A DNA stretch of 28,162 nucleotides, from the NCBI GenBank assembly GCA_009775355.1, contig VSPN01000037.1, positions 1 to 28,162 of the forward strand. Direction: 5' to 3'. Below the pieces are notes generated by a model. It had not been told where the DNA came from. It did no database searches and worked only from the letters and a program-made list of their open reading frames with translations. Shown here piece by piece: positions 15,733 to 26,014 of this stretch. Position 1 is the stretch's first letter. Every line of letters begins with the position of its first letter. This DNA comes from Muribaculaceae bacterium (lineage in GTDB: Bacteria; Bacteroidota; Bacteroidia; Bacteroidales; Muribaculaceae). The position numbers and the translations under genes are program-made.

Positions 15733-16550
15733 CAGGATTTAGGCATTAATGATTTATAGATCTCATCATATTCGTCGGCATGGTCACCCTCGCCGGTGAA
15801 GTGCTTCCACGGCTTTCCGGCTTCCTCGCATATGGCCACAAGCCCGGCGTCGGGCTCGCAGTCCTGGAACACGACAGCGTCGGAATATGTTATGGCCATC
15901 TTGTGGAGCAGACTGTGGCTGCGCTCGCAATCTATGAATTTTTTTATATCAGACGGCTTGACACCTTCGGCCTTGAGCTTGTCGAAGAACGCCGGGTCGA
16001 TCACGCCGATCTCCTCTCCGGGCAGAACCGTATAGACGATCCGGGTCTTGTGGAAAGATGGGCCGTCGTTGAAAAGACGTTTCAGATAAAGCGGCACAAG
16101 CGCAGACATCCATCCCGACACCTGCATCACCTCAGGATCCCAGCGCAGCTTGCGTGCCGTCTCCATAGTGCCTCGGGCAAAGAATATGAGCCGCTCGTCA
16201 TTGTCGTGGCGGTTGGTGCCGAATGCGTCGGAGTCGGTGCCGAGTTTCTGGAAATAATCATCATTGTCGATAAAATAGACCTGTATGCGCGAAGGCTGCA
16301 TGGAGGCCACTTTCACCACAAGCGGATGATCGTTGTCGCCGATCGGGATGTTCATGCCGCTCAGGCGGATGACCTCATGGAGCTGATTGCGCCGCTCGTT
16401 GATCTCGCCGAAATCGGGCATAAAAGTCCTGACCTCGTACTTGCGCGACTGAATAGACTGCGGAAGCGAACGGCCCCAGCGGGCGTTGTCCGTCACTGAT
16501 AGATAGGGGGAGATCTCCTGAGAGACGAAAATGATCTTGTGTGCTGCCAT
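15732..16550 (-). CDS. Shortened GT5 (glycogen/starch synthase N-domain) protein, probably non-catalytic
   Basis: The 272-residue protein resembles only the N-terminal Rossmann half of glycogen synthase (full enzymes have about 480 residues and a second GT-B half). It opens KIIFVSQEISPYL. The ADP-glucose-binding KxGGLADV loop of active synthases is replaced by TDNARWGRSLP (residues 20-30), so the key Lys is absent. QVSGWMSALVPLYLK parallels the HDWHTAL region of the family, but its His residues are gone. It is probably a regulatory or structural relative rather than a synthase. It heads the minus-strand operon, overlapping the DUF4270 gene by one base, and is divergent from panC. Confidence 0.8.
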   Translation of the reverse strand: MAAHKIIFVSQEISPYLSVTDNARWGRSLPQSIQSRKYEVRTFMPDFGEINERRNQLHEVIRLSGMNIPIGDNDHPLVVKVASMQPSRIQVYFIDNDDYFQKLGTDSDAFGTNRHDNDERLIFFARGTMETARKLRWDPEVMQVSGWMSALVPLYLKRLFNDGPSFHKTRIVYTVLPGEEIGVIDPAFFDKLKAEGVKPSDIKKFIDCERSHSLLHKMAITYSDAVVFQDCEPDAGLVAICEEAGKPWKHFTGEGDHADEYDEIYKSLMPKS

Positions 16551-16630
16551 TTCGATATATTATGCGCCTGCGGAGGCCGTGTCCGGAATGCCGGCTCACG
16601 CAAACCCGCGTATGCGCGTCTTTCAACATG

Positions 16631-16638
16631 CAAAATTA
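16631..16638 (-). promoter_or_regulatory. -7 element of the GT5-like/DUF4270/CapA operon
   Basis: On the minus strand this reads TAATTTTG, a full match to the Bacteroidetes -7 consensus. It predicts a leader of about 75 nt before the ATG at 16550. No clear -33 element is visible. Confidence 0.5.
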
Positions 16639-16775
16639 ATAAATTTTTTCCATATGCGTCTTCCTGCCTAACCGCAACCTCCCGCTTTTATCAAATTTTA
16701 ACGACTGACAGAGGTCCAGACACACGGTTTGGAACGTTTTATCGCAAAAAATTATATTGTTTGCTGATTTTATTG

Positions 16776-16783
16776 TAATTTTG
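16776..16783 (+). promoter_or_regulatory. -7 element of the panC-panD operon
   Basis: TAATTTTG fully matches TAnnTTTG. The predicted start near 16787 leaves about 45 nt before the panC ATG at 16834. TTG-containing sequences upstream are closer than the usual 19-21 bases, so the -33 element is uncertain. Confidence 0.5.
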
Positions 16784-16833
16784 CCGAGATATTCGCTCAC
16801 TCCTCATTCTTTATAAATCTGTTATAAACAATT

Positions 16834-17697
16834 ATGCTGATTATACGATCGGTAGCCGAGCTGGAGACTTTCGTCGCCAACGAGCGGCAGAAAGGACATA
16901 GCATAGGGTTCGTGCCCACGATGGGCGCGCTGCATGAAGGGCATCTCTCGCTTATGGAACGTGCCGTAAGAGAGAACGACGTGACTGTGGCAAGCGTATT
17001 CGTCAACCCGACACAGTTCAACAACCCCGATGATCTGGCCACATATCCCCGCGACGAGGAGTCTGATTTCCGGCTTCTCGCGGACGAAGGCGTGTCGGTG
17101 GCTTTCGCCCCGACAGTCGACGAGATGTATCCCGGCGGCGTGGAAGGCCGCGCCCGTCATGAATTCTCTCTCGGCATGGCCGCCGTGGTGATGGAGGGAA
17201 AATACCGCCCCGGACATTTCCAGGGAGTGGCGGAGATCGTCTCGCGCCTCTTCCGCATAGTGCGCCCGACACGCGCATATTTCGGAGAGAAGGATTTCCA
17301 GCAGATAGCCGTGATCCGCAACATGGTCGAGACCGAGGGTCTTGACGTCAGGATCGTACCCTGTCCCATCAAAAGAGCCGACGACGGCCTCGCGCTGTCG
17401 AGCCGCAACGCCCTGCTGACAGTCGAACAGCGCAGATACGCTCCCGAGATACACCGCGCTCTTGCGGATTCGCTTGACTACGCCCGCACACACTCCATCC
17501 GCGCCACACACGACAGCGTGGTGGAGCGGATCGACGCCGTGCCGCATATGCAAGTGGAGTATTTCGAGATCGTCGACGGTCGCACACTCCTTCCGCTCGA
17601 AGAGTGGGAGGAATCGCCCTGGGTGGTGGGATGTATCACCGTCTATTGCGGCAAGACAAGACTTATCGACAATATCTGTTACAAAAAGAATATCTGA
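16834..17697 (+). CDS. panC: Pantothenate synthetase
   Basis: PanC joins pantoate and beta-alanine using ATP to make pantothenate, the precursor of coenzyme A. The 287-residue protein is full length. It has the nucleotidyl-transferase HIGH-like motif HEGH (residues 34-37) in FVPTMGALHEGHLSL. SVFVNPTQFNNPDDLATYPR, FGEKDFQQ, and the KMSKS-equivalent region DDGLALSSRNALL are all intact. The ATG at 16834 matches the family N-terminus. panD, which supplies beta-alanine, follows 41 bases later in the same direction, so the two steps are co-encoded. Confidence 0.97.
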   Translation: MLIIRSVAELETFVANERQKGHSIGFVPTMGALHEGHLSLMERAVRENDVTVASVFVNPTQFNNPDDLATYPRDEESDFRLLADEGVSVAFAPTVDEMYPGGVEGRARHEFSLGMAAVVMEGKYRPGHFQGVAEIVSRLFRIVRPTRAYFGEKDFQQIAVIRNMVETEGLDVRIVPCPIKRADDGLALSSRNALLTVEQRRYAPEIHRALADSLDYARTHSIRATHDSVVERIDAVPHMQVEYFEIVDGRTLLPLEEWEESPWVVGCITVYCGKTRLIDNICYKKNI

Positions 17698-17738
17698 CCG
17701 GCATCACGGATTGATCCGCGGTCGCAACACAGTTTCTT

Positions 17739-18092
17739 ATGCTGATAGAAATGATGAAATCAAAGATTCACCGCGTCACCGTGACGGAGGCGAATCTGAA
17801 CTATGTCGGCAGCATCACCATTGACTCCGATCTGCTCCGGGCTGCCGAAATATTGCCGGGACAGCGCGTATGGATCGTCAACAACAACAACGGCGAGAGG
17901 TTCGACACCTACGTCATCGAGGGCGAGCCGGGCTCGGGCGTGATCTGTCTTAACGGGGCGGCGGCAAGAAAGGCCCAGCCCGGAGATGTGGTGATAATAA
18001 TGACCTACGCGCTCGTGACTCCCGAAGAGGCCCGCGACGTGCATCCGGTAGTAATCTTCCCTGACACCCGCACAAACCGTCTCCCTTCCTGA
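17739..18092 (+). CDS. panD: Aspartate 1-decarboxylase
   Basis: PanD decarboxylates aspartate to beta-alanine, the partner substrate for PanC. The 117-residue protein begins MLIEMMKSKIHRVTVTEANL. The YVGSIT motif places the self-cleavage site at Gly24-Ser25, where Ser25 becomes the pyruvoyl cofactor. GERFDTYVIEGEPGSG and LNGAAARKAQPGD are typical. The ATG at 17739 fits the usual M(L)IEM(L/M)KSK start better than the in-frame ATGs at 17751 and 17754. It lies between panC and ffh with short gaps and is probably in the same transcript. Confidence 0.97.
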   Translation: MLIEMMKSKIHRVTVTEANLNYVGSITIDSDLLRAAEILPGQRVWIVNNNNGERFDTYVIEGEPGSGVICLNGAAARKAQPGDVVIIMTYALVTPEEARDVHPVVIFPDTRTNRLPS

Positions 18093-18112
18093 ATCAAAAA
18101 AACTGAAACACT

Positions 18113-19459
18113 ATGTTTGAAAGCCTATCCGAGCGGCTTGAACGCTCATTCAAGATTCTAAAAGGCGAAGGCCGCATATCTGAAATAAATATCGCCGAGA
18201 CCCTGAAAGATGTCCGCAAGGCTCTGATGGACGCCGACGTAAACTATAAGGTAGCCAACAACTTCATCAAGACCGTGAAGCAGAAGGCTCTGGGTCAGAA
18301 CGTGATCAACGCTCTCAAGCCCAAGGAACTGATGGTGAAGATCGTGCATGACGAACTTGCCGAACTTATGGGCGGTGACGCCGCTCCCCTCAACACCGAG
18401 GGACATCCGGCCGTGATCCTGATGTCGGGTCTGCAGGGTGCCGGAAAGACCACTCTCTCAGGCAAGCTCGCACGCAAGCTCAAGTCGTCGAAAGGGAAAC
18501 GTCCTCTGCTTGTCGGCGCCGATGTGTACCGTCCCGCCGCACGCGAACAGCTCAGGGTGCTTGCCGAAAGCATCGGCGTGCCCGTATATACTGAAGAGGA
18601 TAGCCGCGACCCGGTGGCTATCGCCCTCAACGCCATCGCACACGCACGCGAAAATCATCTTGACCTTGTGATCATAGACACGGCCGGACGTCTCGCTGTC
18701 GACGAGGAGATGATGGACGAGATCGAGCGCATCAAGAACGCCGTCAAGCCTCAGGAGACACTCTTCGTGGTGGACTCGATGACGGGTCAGGACGCAGTCA
18801 ACACGGCCAAGGCGTTCAATGACCGCATAGACTTCGACGGCGTCGTGCTGACAAAGCTCGACGGCGACACCCGAGGCGGAGCCGCGCTCTCGATCAGGGC
18901 CGTGGTCGAGAAGCCTATCAAACTCGTCGGCACGGGCGAGAAGCTCGAGGATCTGCAGGAGTTCAATCCCGACGGCATGGCAAACCGCATACTCGGCATG
19001 GGCGACATCGTGGAGCTGGCCAACCGCGCCATGGAGGTCTATGACCAGAAGGAGGCCGAGAAGCTGGCCGAGAAGCTGAAGAGAAACAAGTTCGACTTCG
19101 AGGACTTCATGAACCAGATCCAGCAGATCAAGAAGATGGGTAACCTGAAGGATCTCGCATCGATGATACCGGGTGTGGGCAAGGCTATCAAGGATATTGA
19201 CATAGACGACAACGCCTTCAAGGGCATAGAGGCGATCATCAACTCGATGACCCCCTACGAGCGGCACAATCCCGACATAATAAAGGGCACGCGCCGCCAG
19301 CGCATAGCCAAAGGCTCGGGCACTTCGCTCCAGGATGTCAACAGGCTTCTGAAACAGTTCGAAGACACTCGCAAGATGATGCAGATGGCCACGAACATGA
19401 AGAACCCTATGAAGATGATGAAGCAGATGCGCCAGAACCCAGGCAAGTTCCGCCGCTGA
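18113..19459 (+). CDS. ffh: Signal recognition particle GTPase (Ffh)
   Basis: Ffh binds 4.5S RNA and signal sequences of nascent membrane proteins and delivers ribosomes to FtsY. The 448-residue protein has the N domain (about 1-85), then the G domain with G1 GLQGAGKTT (residues 106-114), the insert region DVYRPAAREQL, the DTAGR motif and LTKLDGDTRGG. The C-terminal M domain is rich in Met, ending MKNPMKMMKQMRQNPGKF. All key motifs are intact. The ATG at 18113 is 20 bases after panD. The next gene follows 49 bases later. Confidence 0.98.
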   Translation: MFESLSERLERSFKILKGEGRISEINIAETLKDVRKALMDADVNYKVANNFIKTVKQKALGQNVINALKPKELMVKIVHDELAELMGGDAAPLNTEGHPAVILMSGLQGAGKTTLSGKLARKLKSSKGKRPLLVGADVYRPAAREQLRVLAESIGVPVYTEEDSRDPVAIALNAIAHARENHLDLVIIDTAGRLAVDEEMMDEIERIKNAVKPQETLFVVDSMTGQDAVNTAKAFNDRIDFDGVVLTKLDGDTRGGAALSIRAVVEKPIKLVGTGEKLEDLQEFNPDGMANRILGMGDIVELANRAMEVYDQKEAEKLAEKLKRNKFDFEDFMNQIQQIKKMGNLKDLASMIPGVGKAIKDIDIDDNAFKGIEAIINSMTPYERHNPDIIKGTRRQRIAKGSGTSLQDVNRLLKQFEDTRKMMQMATNMKNPMKMMKQMRQNPGKFRR

Positions 19460-19508
19460 CCATCAACCCAAACAAATCAGCAAACCAAATTAAACTTCTT
19501 TTAAAGTC

Positions 19509-21134
<1,626 letters not shown>

Positions 21135-21153
21135 CACTCCAAAACCGGATCAT

Positions 21154-21447
21154 ATGGTAAAGCATATCGTTTGTTTCAAGCTCAAAGGCACTCCGGCCAA
21201 ACGCCGCGAGGTGGCCGGAAGATTCGCGGAAGCCCTCATGGCTCTTCCCGGCAAGATCGACGTTCTGCAGTCAATGGAAACGGGCATCAACGAGAACCCT
21301 TCGGAAGACTGGGACATAGTGCTGACCGCCGTCGTGCCGACGATGGCGGATGTGACTGTCTATGCCTCTCATCCGGCTCATGTGGCCGCGGCCGCACTCA
21401 TAGCTGGCCACAAAGAGTCCCGCGCATGTGTGGACTACGAATTCTGA
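21154..21447 (+). CDS. Dabb-family (stress-responsive A/B barrel) protein
   Basis: From the ATG at 21154 the protein has 97 residues, the usual size for a single Dabb domain, a dimeric ferredoxin-like alpha/beta barrel. Typical motifs are MVKHIVCFKLK at the start, ALPGKIDVLQSMETGIN and SEDWDIVLTA in the middle, and YASHPAHVAAAALI near the end. Roles in the family vary and none can be assigned here. An in-frame ATG at 21064 lies inside the ABC-F gene and is rejected. It starts 19 bases after the ABC-F stop, and its last 13 bases overlap the convergent uup-like gene. Confidence 0.88.
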   Translation: MVKHIVCFKLKGTPAKRREVAGRFAEALMALPGKIDVLQSMETGINENPSEDWDIVLTAVVPTMADVTVYASHPAHVAAAALIAGHKESRACVDYEF

Positions 21448-23255
21448 TCCTCGATCTCAAGAAGCTCAAGATAGCGCAGTTCGGCCTCGTCAAGTTCGGC
21501 GATCACCTCGCCTACCCTTGTGCCGGCCGCCACGATGGCGTCGCTGTCAAGACTGCCCGATGAAAGATCTGTCTCGAGTCGCTGCCTCTCGGAGGTGAGC
21601 GACTCGATTCTTTTTTCAAGCTCCTCCATTTCGCGGCGCTCCTTGAACGAAAGCCGACGGCACTCATCTTTCTTACGCCACGTATTGCCGGAGGTCGCGT
21701 CACGGTTCTCTGCGGCAGAAGAGGATTTTTCACTCGCCTTGCGCTCCTTCTCCTCCATGGCCACGCAATGCCGGTAGGTGGAGTAGTCGCCGGGGAAGTC
21801 TTTCACATCGCCGTCACCCTTGAAGACAAAAAGGTGGTCGACGATACGGTCAAGAAAGAACCTGTCGTGGCTGACAACGATCACACAGCCCCGGAATGAC
21901 GCGAGATAATCCTCAAGCACCGCGAGGGTCATTATGTCGAGATCGTTAGTCGGCTCGTCGAGCACAAGGAAATTTGGACTGCGCATCAGCACCGTGGCCA
22001 GATAAAGTCGCCGCCGCTCGCCGCCGCTCAGGCGCGCTATGTATTTCTGCTGAGTCTCGGGAGTGAACAGGAAGCGTGAAAGGAAAGCGGAGGCCGTCAC
22101 GGTTGTCTTGTCGTCGATCCTCACCACTTCGGCAATCTCGCGCACCGCGTCGATGACCTTCTTTGACTCGTCGAAGTCTGTCATCCCCTCCTGGCTGTAG
22201 TATCCCCACCGCACGGTCTGGCCGACATCGAAATGCCCCGAATCTGGCTGCATGAGTCCGAGAATGAGTTTGATGAATGTCGATTTGCCCGCGCCGTTGT
22301 CGCCGACTATGCCGACTTTCTCATAGCGTGCGAACGTATAGTTCCATTCGCGGAGTATCACCTTGTCGCCAAACGCCTTGCTCACACCGTGAGCCTCGAA
22401 AATCTTCGAACCGATATAGCTCGACTTCACGTCGAGCGCAACATCGCGCGACGAGAGATCGACGCGGCTGCGGTCTTCGAGCTGATGGAAGTTGTCGATG
22501 CGGTATTTGGCCTTCGATCCGCGGGCCTGCGGCTGACGCCGCATCCATTCGAGCTCGGTGCGCAGCAGATTCCTGACCTTGGCCAGTTCGGCGCCCATGG
22601 CCTCCATGCGTTCCGAGCGGCGGCGGAGATAATAATCGTAATTGCCGTCGTAAGAGAATATCTGACGTCGGTCAATCTCTATGATACGTGTGCAGACCTT
22701 GTCGAGGAAATAGCGATCGTGCGTCACCATCAGCAGAGTGACCCGCTGGCGGGAAAGATAGTTCTCAAGCCACTCGATCATATCGATGTCGAGGTGGTTG
22801 GTCGGCTCGTCGAGAATCAGCATGTCGGGTTCGGAGAGAAGGACTTTGGCGAGCGCGACACGTTTGGCCTGACCACCCGACAGACGCCCCATAGGCATCG
22901 ACGGGTCAGCGATTCGGAATTGCGTAAGCATCTGTCTGGCAAGGTCTGCACCGTTCCATGCGGGGTCATTCTCATGGCGTGGCCCGGGTGTCGCATATTC
23001 GAGTGCTGTCATATCATGAGAGAATGGCGGGAGCTGTTCAAGATAGCCTACACGCAACCCGTTGCGGTAGACCACGTTGCCTGAATCATAATCTTCACGT
23101 CCGGTCAGGATGTTGAGAAATGTGCTCTTGCCGTCGCCGTTGCGGGCCACTATCCCTATCTTGTCGCCTTCATATACACCGAAGGTTATGTCTTCGAACA
23201 GCACTCTGTCGCCAAACGACTTTGTCAGTTTTTCAATCTGCAGATAACTTACCAT
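21435..23255 (-). CDS. Uup-like ABC-F ATPase
   Basis: This 606-residue ABC-F protein has two intact ABC domains and a C-terminal coiled coil, the Uup layout. The first Walker A is ARNGDGKST (37-45), with an Ala for the usual first Gly, followed by RLSGGQAKRVALA and LILDEPTNHLD. The second has GDNGAGKST, RLSGGERRRLYLA and LVLDEPTNDLD. The linker is the charged RRRSERMEAMGAELAKV segment. The last about 90 residues (KERREMEELEKRIESLTSER) form the predicted coiled coil used by Uup to bind branched DNA or RNA. It probably acts in translation or genome maintenance. It has its own -7 element, and its 3' end overlaps the Dabb gene. Confidence 0.93.
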   Translation of the reverse strand: MVSYLQIEKLTKSFGDRVLFEDITFGVYEGDKIGIVARNGDGKSTFLNILTGREDYDSGNVVYRNGLRVGYLEQLPPFSHDMTALEYATPGPRHENDPAWNGADLARQMLTQFRIADPSMPMGRLSGGQAKRVALAKVLLSEPDMLILDEPTNHLDIDMIEWLENYLSRQRVTLLMVTHDRYFLDKVCTRIIEIDRRQIFSYDGNYDYYLRRRSERMEAMGAELAKVRNLLRTELEWMRRQPQARGSKAKYRIDNFHQLEDRSRVDLSSRDVALDVKSSYIGSKIFEAHGVSKAFGDKVILREWNYTFARYEKVGIVGDNGAGKSTFIKLILGLMQPDSGHFDVGQTVRWGYYSQEGMTDFDESKKVIDAVREIAEVVRIDDKTTVTASAFLSRFLFTPETQQKYIARLSGGERRRLYLATVLMRSPNFLVLDEPTNDLDIMTLAVLEDYLASFRGCVIVVSHDRFFLDRIVDHLFVFKGDGDVKDFPGDYSTYRHCVAMEEKERKASEKSSSAAENRDATSGNTWRKKDECRRLSFKERREMEELEKRIESLTSERQRLETDLSSGSLDSDAIVAAGTRVGEVIAELDEAELRYLELLEIEDQNS

Positions 23256-23311
23256 TTTCTATTGGAGCTTGTTTACGGCCGGATCCGCACCGGCAGACCC
23301 GCAATCGGGTT

Positions 23312-23319
23312 CAAAGTTA
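23312..23319 (-). promoter_or_regulatory. -7 element of the uup-like gene
   Basis: On the minus strand the sequence is TAACTTTG, a full match to TAnnTTTG. It predicts a leader of about 50 nt before the ATG at 23255 and lies in the gap after the pseudouridine synthase gene. No clear -33 is seen. Confidence 0.5.
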
Positions 23320-23353
23320 ACAATTTTATCCGACATTCCGTAATAATAGTCTT

Positions 23354-25003
23354 TCACGGCTCATGATCATTCTTCCCGGCACGCTCGAACGGATCTGACG
23401 ACTCGAAGATATAGCGCCGCCCGTCGAGCGGAAATGAGAATTCGAGTCTGCAAGCGTGGAGCATCAGCCTCACGGCTCCGGCTCCGGCATTGATGCCGTA
23501 AAGCGGATCGCCCGCCATGGGCATGCCGAGACCCTGCTCCGAAGCCGCGTGAACACGAAGCTGATGGGTGCGGCCGGTGAGCGGGCTGAACACTACCCGG
23601 CTCCGGCCGCCGATGACTCCGACAAACTCATAGTCCGTGACGGCATCCTTTCCCTCAGGATCGACGCGCTGACGCGGACGGTCGAGCCAGTCGGGAGCAA
23701 GCGGCAGGTCAATGCGCCCTGTGCGCGGCAGCCTCCGGGATGCATAATCCCCTTCGAGCATGGCCACGTATCTCTTTTTTACGCGTCGGGTGGCAAAAAG
23801 AGACTGCATTACCTTCAACGGTTCCGTGCCGAAAGCGGCCAGGAGCAGTCCCGAGGTATCGCGGTCAAGACGGTGCGCCACTTTCACCATCCTGTCGGCT
23901 CCATATCTTTCTTTGAGCCACTGCTCGACTGAAACCGCGGCTCCCTTGCCCGGCACAGAAAGCATTCCCGATGGCTTGATGACAACGCAGAACCATTGGT
24001 TTTCATAAATGATTTCCGGGGTTAAGGCCACACCGGCGTCACAATCATTGTCAAGGGGAGGTTCGACATCGAGGCCTCGCATCATCCATCCGAGCACAGG
24101 GAGACATTTGCCACGGCACGCCGGATAATGCGAGCCGTGTATACGCAATTCTCCGCCACGCGGGCGACCATACCAGTACTCGGCCATGGACACAGGCTTC
24201 CAGCCGCGCGATAAAGCCGCCTGAAGAAGTTTCGGAGCACAGCATTCTCCCGCACCCGAAGGCGGGATTCTCATAGGCGTATCGGCGAAGATATCGCTCA
24301 GGCTTCTGCTTTCGCCGCGAGCATTAAGCACTTTGAAGTTGGAGAACAGCCACTGCTGCAGAGCTTCCGAATCAGCACGGCGACGCTCTTTCATCTCATC
24401 AAGACGGGCAAGGGCGTCGCGCAGACGCGAGGCATATGGCAGGATATGAGCTTCCGCCCGCTTTTTGAGACGGTTAAGCTCCGCCTTCTCGAACTGACTC
24501 CGGCGGATCATGGCATCGAGTTCCGCACTGTCGGCCACTCCGGCCTCCCTGCGTGACTTCCTTTCAATTTTCGACAGACGGCATTTCTCCTTATAATCCG
24601 CCACCTCTGCATCAAGACGCGCTTTCTCTGACTCATATTCACTTCTTGCCACAGACAACACCTCATTCTCGAATGCCGCTATCCTGTCGCTTTGGCGGGC
24701 AATGTCGGCTTCATGCGTCTTGAAATACCCGTCGGGCTGCAGATAGTCGAACACCGGACCGACGAAACCGGGATAGCAGAACCCCCGGGCACCGATCTGA
24801 CCAGAGAAGGCATAAAGCGTATGCCGATGGCCGCACGGATCACCCGCGACAAGGACTCCGAGCATTTTGCCGGCATCGAGTTCGCGGCAGAAGTCGATAT
24901 CGGCCGGATCCGAACTCTTGCCGAGAGCCTCGATCCTGACTTCGAGCTGACGGAAAGCCTCCACGCACGCCGCATCGGGAGCATAATCAAAAGGATTGTT
25001 CAT
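23354..25003 (-). CDS. RluA-family pseudouridine synthase with long N-terminal helical extension
   Basis: The protein has 549 residues, much longer than a minimal RluA (about 220-330). The C-terminal half is the catalytic domain: IIYENQWFCVVIKPSGMLSVPG, then AHRLDRDTSGLLLAA with catalytic Asp380, RRVKKRYVAMLEG, and GRTHQLRVHAA. It converts a uridine in rRNA or tRNA to pseudouridine, but the target base cannot be predicted. The N-terminal half has a coiled-coil-like stretch near residues 105-215 (KARLDAEVADYKEK, KAELNRLKKRAEA) and a late Cys-containing region (HYPACRGKCLPVLGW). Long forms of this kind are known in Bacteroidetes and Vibrio. The ATG at 25003 fits the family. Confidence 0.9.
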   Translation of the reverse strand: MNNPFDYAPDAACVEAFRQLEVRIEALGKSSDPADIDFCRELDAGKMLGVLVAGDPCGHRHTLYAFSGQIGARGFCYPGFVGPVFDYLQPDGYFKTHEADIARQSDRIAAFENEVLSVARSEYESEKARLDAEVADYKEKCRLSKIERKSRREAGVADSAELDAMIRRSQFEKAELNRLKKRAEAHILPYASRLRDALARLDEMKERRRADSEALQQWLFSNFKVLNARGESRSLSDIFADTPMRIPPSGAGECCAPKLLQAALSRGWKPVSMAEYWYGRPRGGELRIHGSHYPACRGKCLPVLGWMMRGLDVEPPLDNDCDAGVALTPEIIYENQWFCVVIKPSGMLSVPGKGAAVSVEQWLKERYGADRMVKVAHRLDRDTSGLLLAAFGTEPLKVMQSLFATRRVKKRYVAMLEGDYASRRLPRTGRIDLPLAPDWLDRPRQRVDPEGKDAVTDYEFVGVIGGRSRVVFSPLTGRTHQLRVHAASEQGLGMPMAGDPLYGINAGAGAVRLMLHACRLEFSFPLDGRRYIFESSDPFERAGKNDHEP

Positions 25004-25081
25004 AATTCACCGTAAAATTACACAATATCAGCTATCCGCGCATTATCTTGCCAGTCTTGACTGCACAGATCTGAGCAGCCG

Positions 25082-26014
25082 TCAGTGTGGACCTATAAAT
25101 TTATCTCCATTAAGATGAATCATGTGATCAGGCATATCAGCTATCCATACTTCCGTTTCCCATGCCAACTGATCCGAGAATTTCTTAAAGGTAGAAAAAT
25201 CGAGAAAAGCGGAGATATAGATTTTTCCGGAAGACACATTGCCGGTCATCGCTTCTATTTCGACTATACGCTTTGGATCCATCGGACCTACAGATGTAAC
25301 TGATTCAATGAAATACAGCCGATCCTTATCCTCGCGATACAGAACCACATCAGGCATTTTGTCATGAAGAGTTATCTCAAAACCCAGTTCGGCGAGTTTC
25401 TTGACATTCTTAACCAAATCCTTCTGAATAGTATCTCCTACATAGAGACATTCAGAATTAGGTGCGAAACGAGGCGCAAATTCCTCAATGATTGCTTTCT
25501 GGAGTTCATTATGCTTTCCTGGGCTGAAAGTAAATTCCTGTTGATTTATTTTCACCGGCATTTTCTGCATTTTTTTCTTTGAAGCATAGATGGCAGACAA
25601 TGATTCATGGTTATTCATAAACATCAGTAAGGCAGCACCCTGCTCTGACACCACGGAATCATCATCGGCCAGTTCTTTTAGGACATTGAGAAATTCACCA
25701 GTCAGTCGGTAGCGATAGTTTGGACTGTTGGTCGCCATGCCATTGTCTTCAATCAGCGCAGCGGTACGAAATGGATGTAGAGCTTGCTTACGGAATGTTT
25801 CTCTGGAGTTCTCTGCGTAAACCACACCGTAACATTCAGCAGTAAAGGCGATAATGTCATGTATACGGATCCACTCATTCGTAGCTGCACTCCAAGGCGT
25901 GTCTTTCCTAATGTTTGCCATTGCAAGTAGAGTGAATACACATATCATACTCTGCTGCTTAGCTGGCATACCTATTTGGGCCAACAAGGATTTTGCCGTT
26001 TCTATCTTATCCAT
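25082..26014 (-). CDS. Type II restriction endonuclease, BsuBI/PstI family
   Basis: This 310-residue protein matches the BsuBI/PstI restriction enzyme family (Pfam BsuBI_PstI_RE), whose members cut CTGCAG. The family signature runs SPGKHNELQKAIIEEFAPRF (164-183) and LYVGDT (190-195). The PD-(D/E)XK-type core is Pro221-Asp222 (KMPDVVLYR) with Glu237 in YFIESVTSVGP, followed by DPKRIVEIE. The N-terminal 150 residues form the helical recognition part. The length is close to known family members, with no frameshift. It overlaps the upstream methyltransferase by 13 bases, so its translation is likely coupled to modification. The A+T-rich codon use differs from the flanking housekeeping genes and suggests acquisition. 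Specificity for CTGCAG is inferred from the family. Confidence 0.9.
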   Translation of the reverse strand: MDKIETAKSLLAQIGMPAKQQSMICVFTLLAMANIRKDTPWSAATNEWIRIHDIIAFTAECYGVVYAENSRETFRKQALHPFRTAALIEDNGMATNSPNYRYRLTGEFLNVLKELADDDSVVSEQGAALLMFMNNHESLSAIYASKKKMQKMPVKINQQEFTFSPGKHNELQKAIIEEFAPRFAPNSECLYVGDTIQKDLVKNVKKLAELGFEITLHDKMPDVVLYREDKDRLYFIESVTSVGPMDPKRIVEIEAMTGNVSSGKIYISAFLDFSTFKKFSDQLAWETEVWIADMPDHMIHLNGDKFIGPH

